Shown: one piece after another, positions 54,053 to 61,933 of the stretch
Position numbering within the stretch: position 1 is the stretch's first letter
How the letters are laid out: every line of letters begins with the position of its first letter
Source of the DNA: Pseudomonas sivasensis
Lineage (GTDB): Bacteria; Pseudomonadota; Gammaproteobacteria; Pseudomonadales; Pseudomonadaceae
NCBI RefSeq assembly: GCF_013778505.1
Contig: NZ_JAAOWU010000018.1
Location: 48,896 to 112,895, forward strand
Reading direction: 5' to 3'
DNA length: 64,000 bases
Made by a program: the position numbers and the translations under genes
Notes under the pieces: model-generated
The model's input: only the letters and a program-made list of their open reading frames with translations
Told to the model about the DNA's origin: nothing
The model's database searches: none

Positions 54053-54715
54053 ATGCGCCTACTCCTTGTCGAAGATGACCGTGCCCTCGGCCAAGGGATT
54101 CGTGTGGCCTTGGGTGCCGAGGGCTACACCCTGGATTGGCTGCAGGATGGCGTTGCGGCGCTGCATGCGTTGCGCACGGAGAGCTTCGATCTACTGCTGC
54201 TGGACCTCGGCCTGCCCCGCCTCGACGGCCTCGACCTGTTGCAGCAACTGCGCGCCGAGCAACATGATCTTCCGGTGCTGATCCTAACCGCCCGCGACGG
54301 CACCGCCGAGCGCATCGCCGGATTGGACGCTGGTGCCGACGATTACTTGGTCAAACCCTTCGACGTCGAAGAGCTCAAGGCACGCGTGCGCGCGCTGTTG
54401 CGCCGCAGCCAGGGCCGCGCGCAACCGATGCTCGAACACGCCGGCGTCAACCTCGACCCCGCCACCCAGCAGGTGCGTTACCTGGATGAGGACATCATCG
54501 TCACCCCCATGGAATATCAACTGCTGCACCAACTGATGGTACGCCCCGGCAAAGTGGTGACCCGCGAGCGCTTGTCTCGCGCGTTGTATGGCTGGCAGGA
54601 CCGCGTCGAAAGCAACACCTTGGAAGTGTTGATCCACAACCTGCGTAAAAAGTTATCCACCGAGCTCATACGCACCGTGCGCGGCGTTGGCTATGTGCTG
54701 GTGCTCAAGCCATGA
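54053..54715 (+). CDS. OmpR-family response regulator
   Basis: This 220-residue regulator has a receiver with Asp51 (LLLDLGLP), Thr79 and Lys101 (YLVKPFD), and a C-terminal winged helix (ALYGWQDRVESNTLEVLIHN, TVRGVGYVL), in the QseB/PmrA/TctD subgroup. ATG 54053 starts the receiver directly. Its stop overlaps the kinase gene (ATGA). It is divergent from the PepSY operon and likely controls it through the tandem CTTAG boxes. Confidence 0.94.
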   Translation: MRLLLVEDDRALGQGIRVALGAEGYTLDWLQDGVAALHALRTESFDLLLLDLGLPRLDGLDLLQQLRAEQHDLPVLILTARDGTAERIAGLDAGADDYLVKPFDVEELKARVRALLRRSQGRAQPMLEHAGVNLDPATQQVRYLDEDIIVTPMEYQLLHQLMVRPGKVVTRERLSRALYGWQDRVESNTLEVLIHNLRKKLSTELIRTVRGVGYVLVLKP

Positions 54716-56091
54716 CCTCCGTGCGCGCGCGCATCCTCGTGCCGGTGCTGGTGTTGATCCTGCTCGGCGATGCCCTGATCAGTTGGCTGGTGCTGCGCGA
54801 CAGTCACCACGAAATCGAAGAAGTCTACGACGCCCAACTCGCCCAAAGCGCGCGCCTGCTGCAAGGCGTACTGCGCCAGCGTGACCCCGGCGAGGCGGAT
54901 TGGGACCGCTTGTACCAGGCGTTTGATCAGGCCATGAGCCGCGTGGGCGAAGAGGGCGTGGCCCATCCCTATGAAACTCGCCTGACCTTCCAGGTGTGGC
55001 GCAGTGACGGCCAGCTACTTGTACGCTCAGCCGAAGCGCCGGTGCTGGCAGCACCGCCCGCGACCCTTGGTTCCCACGACATCATGGACAACGGCAACGA
55101 CTGGTGCGCCTTCCTCCTCGCCGACCCGCAACAGGGCCTGTTGATTTGGGTGGGCGAGCGCGACGACATCCGCCAAGACGTGATCCAACGCATCATGCGT
55201 CACACTCTCTGGCCGACCCTCATCGGCGTGCCGCTGCTGACGGTGTTGATCTGGCTGTTAATCGGTTGGGGTCTCAAACCCCTGCGCGCCATGGCACTGT
55301 CGATTCGTGGACGCAATTCCGACACCTTGCAACCGCTGCACCTTAAACCGCTGCCCTCCGACCTGGAACCCATGCAAACCGCGCTCAACCGGCTGTTGGT
55401 GCAGGTGGACGAGTTGTTGGAACGCGAACGCCGGTTCATCGCCGACGCCGCCCACGAACTGCGCACCCCCCTGGCGATCCTGCGTATCCATGCGCAAAAC
55501 GCCCAAAGCGCGGAGACAGTGGAGCAACGACGCGAGGCATTGGAATTTCTGGTAAGCGGTGTCGACCGCGCTACCCGCATCGGAAGCCAGTTACTGACCA
55601 TGGCGCGCATCGAGCCGCAGTTGAACAACCCTGTGCGCAGCCGTGTGCAATTGACAGAGTTAGTACGCGAAGAATTGGCAGAACTTACCCCGCTGGCCAT
55701 GGAGAAAGGTGTGGAGCTGGTGCTGGAGGGTGACGAAGAATGCTGGGTTGAAACCGAGCCCGTGGCACTGGCCATCGCCCTGCAAAATCTGGTGACCAAC
55801 GCTCTCAACTTTTCCCCGCCGGGCAGCGAGGTGAAGGTGGTGATTGGTGCTTTTTGCCTGAGCGTGCAGGACCAGGGGCCGGGGATTGATGAAGCGGAAA
55901 TCGGGCGTTTGTTTGAGCGGTTTTATAGCCGTGACAATGCCAATGGCGCCGGGTTGGGGCTGGCGATTGTCGAGATGATCGTCGGCAAGATCGGCAGCCG
56001 GCTGGCGTTGCACAACCTGGAGCGTGGTGGGTTGTGTGCGCGGTTGGTCTTTAACGAAGAAATCCAGAACAGCAGCCCTTCAACTGCCTGA
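54712..56091 (+). CDS. Two-component sensor histidine kinase
   Basis: This 459-residue kinase has a TM helix (about 8-28), a periplasmic sensing domain (29-165), a second TM (166-187), a HAMP-like linker, the H-box AAHELRTPLAI with His248, and the ATPase motifs NLVTNALNF and DQGPGIDEAEI with GAGLGLAIVEM. It overlaps the regulator gene by 4 nt. The topology matches QseC/PmrB-type kinases. The signal could involve the divergently encoded periplasmic PepSY protein. Confidence 0.94.
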   Translation: MTSVRARILVPVLVLILLGDALISWLVLRDSHHEIEEVYDAQLAQSARLLQGVLRQRDPGEADWDRLYQAFDQAMSRVGEEGVAHPYETRLTFQVWRSDGQLLVRSAEAPVLAAPPATLGSHDIMDNGNDWCAFLLADPQQGLLIWVGERDDIRQDVIQRIMRHTLWPTLIGVPLLTVLIWLLIGWGLKPLRAMALSIRGRNSDTLQPLHLKPLPSDLEPMQTALNRLLVQVDELLERERRFIADAAHELRTPLAILRIHAQNAQSAETVEQRREALEFLVSGVDRATRIGSQLLTMARIEPQLNNPVRSRVQLTELVREELAELTPLAMEKGVELVLEGDEECWVETEPVALAIALQNLVTNALNFSPPGSEVKVVIGAFCLSVQDQGPGIDEAEIGRLFERFYSRDNANGAGLGLAIVEMIVGKIGSRLALHNLERGGLCARLVFNEEIQNSSPSTA

Positions 56092-56104
56092 GCTGAAAGG
56101 GCAT

Positions 56105-56239
56105 GTGTAGTGAGCGTGCGTGCCCCGCGCTGGTCTGCGAAGCAGCCCCAACTCGGCCACCGAGATTTTCCATAGGAACCGCAGGGCTTGGTTTCAGGGC
56201 CGCTTCGCGCCCCAGCGCGGGGCAAGCCCGCTCACCACA
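56105..56239. repeat. REPIN of the GTGAGCGGG family
   Basis: A left REP (GTAGTGAGCG...GCTGGTCTGCGAAGCAGCCC) and an inverted right REP (GCGGGGCAAGCCCGCTCACC) enclose a 47-nt core. The family differs from that at 20011 and matches the single copy at 3014. It lies between the kinase gene and the immunity gene. Confidence 0.82.
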
Positions 56240-56314
56240 AAAAAAGCCCGCTCACCAGGGAGATCCTCGTCAGCCTTTAGTCGGCGAATGGAGTTTGAAT
56301 GCCCCTTGGCTCAC

Positions 56315-56539
56315 TTAGTCGTGTGAGGTAAGGAATAAGTCAAAGTGAGTGGGCAGCTTTAGAGCAATCGCTTTTTCTATCTTGAGTACTTGTTCTTCCG
56401 TCAATAGATAGTCAAATACGCAATCCTCCAGTTTCTCCCACCCCATAATGTCCATCAGGTCTTGAGTGGACAGAGGTAGCGCCTGTTCAAAGGACGCAAA
56501 GTCCTCGTTAGGCAAAACGCCCATAACTGAGTGGTTCAT
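56315..56539 (-). CDS. Putative immunity protein for the E3-type toxin
   Basis: This 74-residue acidic protein is immediately downstream of the toxin gene, with an ATGA overlap. It has no resemblance that I can see to the colicin E3 immunity protein. Its composition (LPNEDFASFEQALPLS, DIMGWEKLEDCVFDYLL) and location nevertheless suit an immunity role. The role is inferred from position, and an unrelated small protein cannot be excluded. Confidence 0.7.
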   Translation of the reverse strand: MNHSVMGVLPNEDFASFEQALPLSTQDLMDIMGWEKLEDCVFDYLLTEEQVLKIEKAIALKLPTHFDLFLTSHD

Positions 56540-57666
56540 GGTTCTACCGTCCTTTCAGGCTTGGCTGGCTTACGTTGGTTACCGGTCAAATGATCGAACT
56601 CGCCGAGATGAATTCCGCGCTTGGAGTACTTTTCCACAGCGCCATGTTGAGCGTCCCATTCATAGATCGTTCCATCGGGATCTTTCCATCTTGGGCGTTG
56701 GCCACCCCCGTCATTGGAGTTTTCGAGCGAGCCCACTTGGCTTTCGGAAATGCAGCTAGGAGTTTTGGTTTGGGGTGATAGGTATGATCCCCAGCCCGAA
56801 CACTGACCACCACATACAACGGCCGAACCCCCCACTCCACCGGGAACACCAGAATAAAATCCCGATATTCCGGCGGATAAACCGGGTTCACCAAAATCTG
56901 CGCAGCCTTCTGGTTTGGCGGGTAAATCCAAATTACCGGCGCCTGCGGTGCAGCCTCCAACGCTGGGATTCCCAGGGCGTCCCCCGGATTCAACCGCAGG
57001 CGTCCAGATCAGCTCCACACCTTGGCCCAAATCCGCCACAAACTGATCGCCACGGCTTTGCAACTGCACCACATCGATCATCTGCCAGTCGGCATTGTTG
57101 CCGGTGTAAAACCCATAGCCCTTGAGCGTGCCGCCCTCCAACTGCTCAACATGCAAACGCATCTGTGAGCGCGCCCGTTGCATCGAGCGCAATTGCTCAT
57201 CGCTGTACAGCGCGCTATCACCCAGCGCCGATGGCCAAGCCAACGCCACTAACCCCGTCAACAACGCCCCGGCTACAGAGCCGACAGCAGTCGCTGCCGA
57301 CTCCAACACCGCTGCACGCAACGCCAACTGCCCCAAGCCAACGGGCAATGCGCTTCCGCTGATCTTGCGCAGCGAGACCGTTCCCCGAGCGTCCACTTCA
57401 CGCCCGCCCAGCAGGCTGAAATGTCCGTATTCCTTGACCAACTCCAGCGGTACGAAACCGCTGGGATCGGCGTAGTGGGTGATGCCGTCGGGCAGTTGGC
57501 AGGGTTTGGTGAATACGCAGCCGGGAGGCTTGGTGGGGGAGGGGGCTGGCGCGGGAGGACGGTCGAGTAGATGGAGCGGTGGCGAAAAAGGCCGTGCCGG
57601 TTGCGGTGTCAGGATTCGCTGTTTGAGTTGTTGTTCTTCGGTGAGAGGGTATGCGCGCTCTGACAT
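56536..57666 (-). CDS. S-type pyocin/colicin-E3-like ribonuclease toxin with two compensating frameshifts
   Basis: The 376-codon frame has a Pro-rich N-terminus (20-48), a conserved region with a hydrophobic stretch (about 105-147), and a C-terminal colicin-E3-type 16S rRNase domain (324-376) with Asp338, His341 and Glu345 in YEWDAQHGAVE. Residues 226-319 are Gly/Ser/Cys-rich and make no sense, while the next frame there encodes a normal pyocin-S domain (NPGDALGIPALEA, YPPEYRDFILVFPVEWG). An extra base near 56991 and a missing G in the run at 56705-56709 explain this. AAGGAGG precedes the ATG. Delivery route is unknown; no receptor-binding domain is seen. Confidence 0.85.
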   Translation of the reverse strand: MSERAYPLTEEQQLKQRILTPQPARPFSPPLHLLDRPPAPAPSPTKPPGCVFTKPCQLPDGITHYADPSGFVPLELVKEYGHFSLLGGREVDARGTVSLRKISGSALPVGLGQLALRAAVLESAATAVGSVAGALLTGLVALAWPSALGDSALYSDEQLRSMQRARSQMRLHVEQLEGGTLKGYGFYTGNNADWQMIDVVQLQSRGDQFVADLGQGVELIWTPAVESGGRPGNPSVGGCTAGAGNLDLPAKPEGCADFGEPGLSAGISGFYSGVPGGVGGSAVVCGGQCSGWGSYLSPQTKTPSCISESQVGSLENSNDGGGQRPRWKDPDGTIYEWDAQHGAVEKYSKRGIHLGEFDHLTGNQRKPAKPERTVEP

Positions 57667-57812
57667 GACAGGCTCACCTCCTTGTGCGGGGACGTGAGCC
57701 TAAGAGGGGTATGAGCGGACTAAGTCGGATTTGTTCGATGATGGGTGTGGGAAAACGAGACAGGGGTCAGAAGGGCGCTATCGTTTCGAATATTTTGATT
57801 TTTACCTGCTGA

Positions 57813-58184
57813 TCAGGTCAGCAGGTGCTTGGAAATCAACCGCGAAATCTCAACAATCGACGTCTTCCCCGTAAATTCAAATTTCACCTTCCCCAGCGAA
57901 GAAAAGTAAATCTCCAACTCCGAATCCAGATCAAACGTGCCGGACGTTTCCACCGAGTACGCCACGATATTTTTATACGGCAGCGACGTGAAGTCCTTCT
58001 TGCTCCCGGTAATCCCCTGCACGTTCACGGCGATGATGCGCTTGGTGGTAAACACTACGCCGTCGCGCATGGCTTTGTAGGCGTCGACCACTTCCTCGCC
58101 GTCCAGCAGCAGGGCGGCTACGCGTTCGGCGTATTCGTTGTTTTGTTTGAGCTTGAAGAAACCTTTGTTGTTGAAGTCGATCAT
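57813..58184 (-). CDS. PH-domain protein
   Basis: This 123-residue cytoplasmic protein is a single bacterial pleckstrin-homology domain (VVFTTKRIIAVNVQGITGSK, YKNIVAYSVETSGTF, LEIYFSSLGKVKFEF). Bacterial PH-domain proteins of this type are stress-related or of unknown function. It lies upstream of the toxin gene on the same strand with a 146-nt gap, so a link to the toxin is not implied. The frame starts MIDFNNKGFFKL at 58184. Confidence 0.87.
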   Translation of the reverse strand: MIDFNNKGFFKLKQNNEYAERVAALLLDGEEVVDAYKAMRDGVVFTTKRIIAVNVQGITGSKKDFTSLPYKNIVAYSVETSGTFDLDSELEIYFSSLGKVKFEFTGKTSIVEISRLISKHLLT

Positions 58185-58311
58185 GGGCCTGCCTCGTGGG
58201 TGTATGCCGATTTGCTCGTGGATCTGTATCTAACGCGGGCATTTTGAACGCCCTACCATGGCGACCAACCTTACAACCTTGCCCAGATGTTTCAACAACC
58301 GGAGCCGCACC

Positions 58312-58947
58312 ATGCCTGAACTATCCAGCTGGCTTGCCTATGCGCTGATCTCCCTCGGCATGGTGCTGACGCCCGGACCGAACATGATTTACCTCATATC
58401 CCGCTCGATCTGTCAGGGCCGTACGGCTGGATTGATTTCCCTGGGCGGCGTGGCGTTGGGTTTTTTGGTTTATATGCTTTGTGCGGCGTTGGGAATTACC
58501 GCGTTGGTCATGGCGGTACCGTTTGCCTACGACGCGCTGCGGTTTGGTGGGGCGTTGTACCTGGCCTATATGGCGTGGCAAGCGATCAGACCGGGCGGGC
58601 GTTCACCGTTTCAGGTGCGCGATTTACCCAAGGACAGCCCACGCAAGCTGTTCACAATGGGGCTTGTGACCAACCTGCTGAACCCTAAGGTGGCGGTGAT
58701 GTATTTGTCGTTGCTGCCCCAGTTCATCGACCCGAACGGCCATGGCAGTGTGCTAACACAATCACTGGTGTTGGGCTTTACGCAGATTTTTATCAGCGTG
58801 GGTGTCAACGCGGTGATTGCCACCCTGGCGGGCTCCATTGCGGTGTTTTTCGTCACCCGGCCCGGTTGGCAAGTGGTGCAGCGCTGGCTGATGGGCTCAG
58901 TGCTGATGGGGTTGGCGGCGCGCATGGCGGTGGAAGGTCGGCGGTAG
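58312..58947 (+). CDS. LysE/RhtB-family amino acid exporter
   Basis: This 211-residue inner-membrane exporter has six predicted helices. The family signature TPGPNMIYLISRSICQGRTAG lies near residue 20-40, and GLVTNLLNPKVAVMYLSLLP near 120. GGAG is 7 nt before ATG 58312. It stands alone between convergent or divergent unknown genes. The exported amino acid cannot be predicted. Confidence 0.93.
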   Translation: MPELSSWLAYALISLGMVLTPGPNMIYLISRSICQGRTAGLISLGGVALGFLVYMLCAALGITALVMAVPFAYDALRFGGALYLAYMAWQAIRPGGRSPFQVRDLPKDSPRKLFTMGLVTNLLNPKVAVMYLSLLPQFIDPNGHGSVLTQSLVLGFTQIFISVGVNAVIATLAGSIAVFFVTRPGWQVVQRWLMGSVLMGLAARMAVEGRR

Positions 58948-58953
58948 GTCGCC

Positions 58954-59283
58954 TCACTGGATGTCTTTCAGATAATCCTTGAGGGTGGTTAACGGCTCGG
59001 GCAGTTGATCCAGTTGATGGGCATTTTGCACAGCCGCCGCCAGCCGTTGCAGTTCACGTCCCAGTACTGTGTCGGCACCGCCCACCGCCATCAAAGCCTG
59101 GCCCGCACAGTCATCAATCTTCACCAAGATTTCAGCCAAATCCCCCTGCCGCACCAACAGCCCAAACACCTCCCTGTCATAGCCAACCATCACCGGATCA
59201 TCCCGCAAAACCGGGCTGCCACCGTCCACCTCATGCACCAACTTGAGTGCAAAAAGCGCCACAGCTTCCAGCGTCAATTCCAT
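58954..59283 (-). CDS. Hypothetical protein
   Basis: I do not recognise this 109-residue cytoplasmic protein. It is mixed alpha/beta and rich in Leu, Val and Asp (ELTLEAVALFALKLVHEVDGG, GLLVRQGDLAEILVKIDD), without a signal peptide or membrane helix. GAGGAA precedes the ATG. A 25-bp element almost identical to one upstream of the J-domain-like gene lies 22-46 nt upstream of the start. The frame converges with the exporter gene (6-nt gap). Confidence 0.75.
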   Translation of the reverse strand: MELTLEAVALFALKLVHEVDGGSPVLRDDPVMVGYDREVFGLLVRQGDLAEILVKIDDCAGQALMAVGGADTVLGRELQRLAAAVQNAHQLDQLPEPLTTLKDYLKDIQ

Positions 59284-59304
59284 GGTCTTGGTTCCTCAAC
59301 ATAC

Positions 59305-59329
59305 GGGGGGAGGGGGATGATCACTGTTC
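59305..59329. promoter_or_regulatory. Shared 25-bp upstream element, copy A
   Basis: Written on the minus strand, the element begins GAACAGTGATCATC and continues CCCCTCCCCCC. It matches the copy at 63445-63469 at 24 of 25 positions. Both lie just upstream of leftward genes of unknown function. Confidence 0.7.
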
Positions 59330-59481
59330 TGTGTGTGAAAAAAAAGACCTGGCCCACTTTGCGGCGTGCATCACATTAAGGCCTCTGCACAAGGAACGAT
59401 ACTAATTGGCCATGTTCCAACTCGCCGTGCCAAGCGCACCCAAGCAGCCCGCTTTATCTACTTACAAGGACGCAAGCCCCC

Positions 59482-60378
59482 ATGCCCTCATCCCCTTTTC
59501 AATCGCCTTCCAATACTGGTGAGCTGATCGCCAGCTTCCGTCATGGCAAAGCCTTTCTTGTGGTCAGTTTGATCTTTGGTTCTGTGATGCTGGGGATGGC
59601 CGGGTTTGTGCTGTACCTGAGCACCATCCTGCCGCAGGGCAACAATGGCCCCGTCACTCTCCAGACGTCACGCGGCATGACCTTGAATTTCAGCGACCCG
59701 CTTATGGTGTTTTATGCCACCAGCGCCTTGCTGGCGGTGATCGGCCTGAGCATGTTTGCGGTCTACGCCTGGCACAAAAAGCTGCGTGCGCCCCGTTATG
59801 ACGTGTACGAGCATGGCATCGAGCGCTTCGTGAACGATGAGCGCGAATACACGGCCTTTGCCGATATCGAGGACCTGTATCTGTTCGGCTCCGGCCAAAC
59901 CGTGCTGACCGGTATGGTTACCAACGTTGCCTATCGCCGCAATGCTTCGGAACCGTTTCACCGGGTGATCGAGACCCTCAAGGGCTTTCACGATTTCCAG
60001 CAACTGGTGCGTGAACTGCACGTACGCGCACGCCTGCCGGCGGTGGCGGCGACGCTGGAGGCGGGCGGGGCGGTAACGTTCAATTGCATCAGCACTGCGC
60101 AGGTCTGGGGCAAGCGGGTCAGCGGCAACTTCCTCAAGATCACCACGACGCCAATTCTGGTCAGCGCCGCCTTCCTTGAGTACCAGGGCCGCAAAGTGCC
60201 GATGGCATCGTTGCGCACCGTCGACCTCAACGCCTGGACCGAGAACGTGGTGGTCAAGGACGACAGCGGCAAGCCCGTGCTGTCGACCATCGCCACCGGC
60301 ATCCTCAGCCATGATCTGTTCCTCAACACCCTGGATGTGGTGTTTGCGGTTGAAGAACAAGCCCGTGAGTTGGCCTAA
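59482..60378 (+). CDS. Hypothetical membrane protein
   Basis: This 298-residue protein has two transmembrane helices near residues 24-46 and 75-97, then a cytoplasmic domain (RYDVYEHGIERFVNDEREYT, AFADIEDLYLFGSG, SGNFLKITTTPILVSAAFLE) that reads like a pair of PH-like beta domains. I know no characterised homologue. It is followed 18 nt later by a small membrane protein gene, probably in one operon. The divergent region upstream (198 nt) holds shared element A. Confidence 0.78.
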   Translation: MPSSPFQSPSNTGELIASFRHGKAFLVVSLIFGSVMLGMAGFVLYLSTILPQGNNGPVTLQTSRGMTLNFSDPLMVFYATSALLAVIGLSMFAVYAWHKKLRAPRYDVYEHGIERFVNDEREYTAFADIEDLYLFGSGQTVLTGMVTNVAYRRNASEPFHRVIETLKGFHDFQQLVRELHVRARLPAVAATLEAGGAVTFNCISTAQVWGKRVSGNFLKITTTPILVSAAFLEYQGRKVPMASLRTVDLNAWTENVVVKDDSGKPVLSTIATGILSHDLFLNTLDVVFAVEEQARELA

Positions 60379-60396
60379 GCCCAGGAGTATCAAACG

Positions 60397-60681
60397 ATGA
60401 TTTATCGCGGCGCAGGCTGGCTCACGCTGTTCACTCCGGTGGCCATGGTGCTGTTGTTGATGGGGTTGTGGCCTGATCCCAGCGTCAAGCCAGGCAATGT
60501 CTCGCTGATGCAGTTCCTGATAGGCGCGGGTGTTGGCTCGGCGATCAACGTGGTGCTGGGCTTCGTGCTCAATCGGCATCCGCACGCTGATGGGGTGCGC
60601 CATCACTTCTTTTTCATGCCGATGCAGTGGCCGGCGCTGGTGATCACCGTGGTCTGTGCGCTGATCGCCCTGTTGAAATAA
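60397..60681 (+). CDS. Small hypothetical membrane protein
   Basis: This 94-residue protein has three hydrophobic segments (about 8-25, 38-58 and 76-93). AGGAG lies in good position before the ATG. It is co-directional with and 18 nt downstream of the preceding membrane protein gene. No family is recognised. Its stop is 2 nt from the stop of the convergent gene. Confidence 0.75.
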   Translation: MIYRGAGWLTLFTPVAMVLLLMGLWPDPSVKPGNVSLMQFLIGAGVGSAINVVLGFVLNRHPHADGVRHHFFFMPMQWPALVITVVCALIALLK

Positions 60682-60683
60682 AC

Positions 60684-61130
60684 CTACCGGCCGCTCGGCA
60701 AGGGCGGCCGCGTGTCGCGTTGTTCCAGATTGACGCGGAGCGTGGTGTACGTGTCGCCATCGGCCAGGTAGAGGTTGCTTCGGTACACCTCGACTGCACC
60801 ATCGAGTTTGATGTACAGGCCATTGGCGACCCGTTCGATCACTACATTCTGCAAGTCGGTGTCCGAAACAAGGAACGGTGGCTTCTTGCCCAGGCGCACC
60901 TTCATCACCTCGTCGCTGCTTTCGTAATCGTCTGCGTAGAACCGCAGACTTTTGGGCTCCCCTGCGTTCCTCGCGTCTTGCACGATGTACACCCACTGCC
61001 CGGGTATGAACGCTTGCTTGAGGACTATTTGCGACGGGAATTGCGGTTTATGTACGAGCGCGTAAGCCAACAGCACTGCCAGGCAGGTTAGAAAGGCCCA
61101 ACCGAGAAGCGTTTTGGTCCGTTGAGTCAT
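60684..61130 (-). CDS. Hypothetical membrane-anchored protein
   Basis: This 148-residue protein has one N-terminal hydrophobic helix (about 8-27) and a C-terminal beta-rich periplasmic part (SLRFYADDYESSDEVMKVRL, NGLYIKLDGAVEVYRS). No lipobox is present. It starts 8 nt after the stop of the preceding gene (61139-61879), indicating an operon with that gene and the J-domain-like gene. Function unknown. Confidence 0.75.
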   Translation of the reverse strand: MTQRTKTLLGWAFLTCLAVLLAYALVHKPQFPSQIVLKQAFIPGQWVYIVQDARNAGEPKSLRFYADDYESSDEVMKVRLGKKPPFLVSDTDLQNVVIERVANGLYIKLDGAVEVYRSNLYLADGDTYTTLRVNLEQRDTRPPLPSGR

Positions 61131-61138
61131 CACTTTGC

Positions 61139-61879
61139 TCAGCTGTAGTCGAAGGTAAATAACACCATGCCTTCAATCGGCTCGTAGAACATCACGATCA
61201 AGTCGGCCCCCGCGGTGCGGTAATGCCAGCCGGGCACGCTGGCGACGTGGAAAAACCGGTTGCCGGCCGGGCTCAAGGGATACACGTTCGAATCGCCACG
61301 GTCGGGGTCCAGTTCAATGATCTGCATCGGAAACTCCACCGACTCCACCCAGTTAGCCAAGCCGTCGACTTCGCCGCCCAGTTGGGTGACAAACTCCACC
61401 GCATCCAGCGGCTCGCCGTCTTCGCGCGCCAGTACCCCGTGGGTGTTGAACCGCTCGACCGTGCGGGCAAATGCGCGGTGTTGCTCAGCACAGTGACGCT
61501 CCAGGTCCGCCCGCGCTCCGGGGTGAGGGTCGGCCAGTTGCGCGTTGCCTGCATGGAGAAAGAAGTAGCGCGGGTCGCCGCATAGGCGGTATCGCCCCTG
61601 CTCAAGCTGAAATCCGATCCAGTTGGTTTTCAGCAGGTCACCGTGAAAGCCGTCCCATTCGGTCAGCTCGCCGACAAGACTCTCATAGGGCTCCAACGGG
61701 CTCAGCATGTGCACGACGCCCGACCATTCGGGATTCACCTGGCTCAGGTCAAGGCTGAAGAGCGGATGCAGATGCTTGGCCAGTTCCAGTTGATCGGCGA
61801 CGAACACGTCTTCAATCGCCGGAAAGGGCTGCATGCCTGTGGGGATTTGGGTGAAGTCTTGGGAGAGCGTATTGGTCAT
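61139..61879 (-). CDS. Hypothetical cytoplasmic protein
   Basis: This 246-residue soluble protein has no recognised family. It is acidic and aromatic-rich, with stretches EWSGVVHMLSPLEPYESL and FFHVASVPGWHYRTAGADLIV that suggest a compact alpha/beta fold. AAGGAAGA precedes the ATG. It lies 54 nt downstream of the J-domain-like gene and 8 nt upstream of the membrane-anchored gene, forming a three-gene leftward unit. Confidence 0.75.
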   Translation of the reverse strand: MTNTLSQDFTQIPTGMQPFPAIEDVFVADQLELAKHLHPLFSLDLSQVNPEWSGVVHMLSPLEPYESLVGELTEWDGFHGDLLKTNWIGFQLEQGRYRLCGDPRYFFLHAGNAQLADPHPGARADLERHCAEQHRAFARTVERFNTHGVLAREDGEPLDAVEFVTQLGGEVDGLANWVESVEFPMQIIELDPDRGDSNVYPLSPAGNRFFHVASVPGWHYRTAGADLIVMFYEPIEGMVLFTFDYS

Positions 61880-61933
61880 GGGGTGTCTTCCTTGATCGTG
61901 GATATCAACGCAAAAAATCAGGTAACGGGCATG

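Noticed and set aside
57804..57826. Palindrome ACCTGCTGA...TCAGCAGGT at the end of the PH-domain gene as a terminator
   Set aside because: It overlaps the stop codon and is followed on the minus strand by A-rich, not T-rich, sequence.
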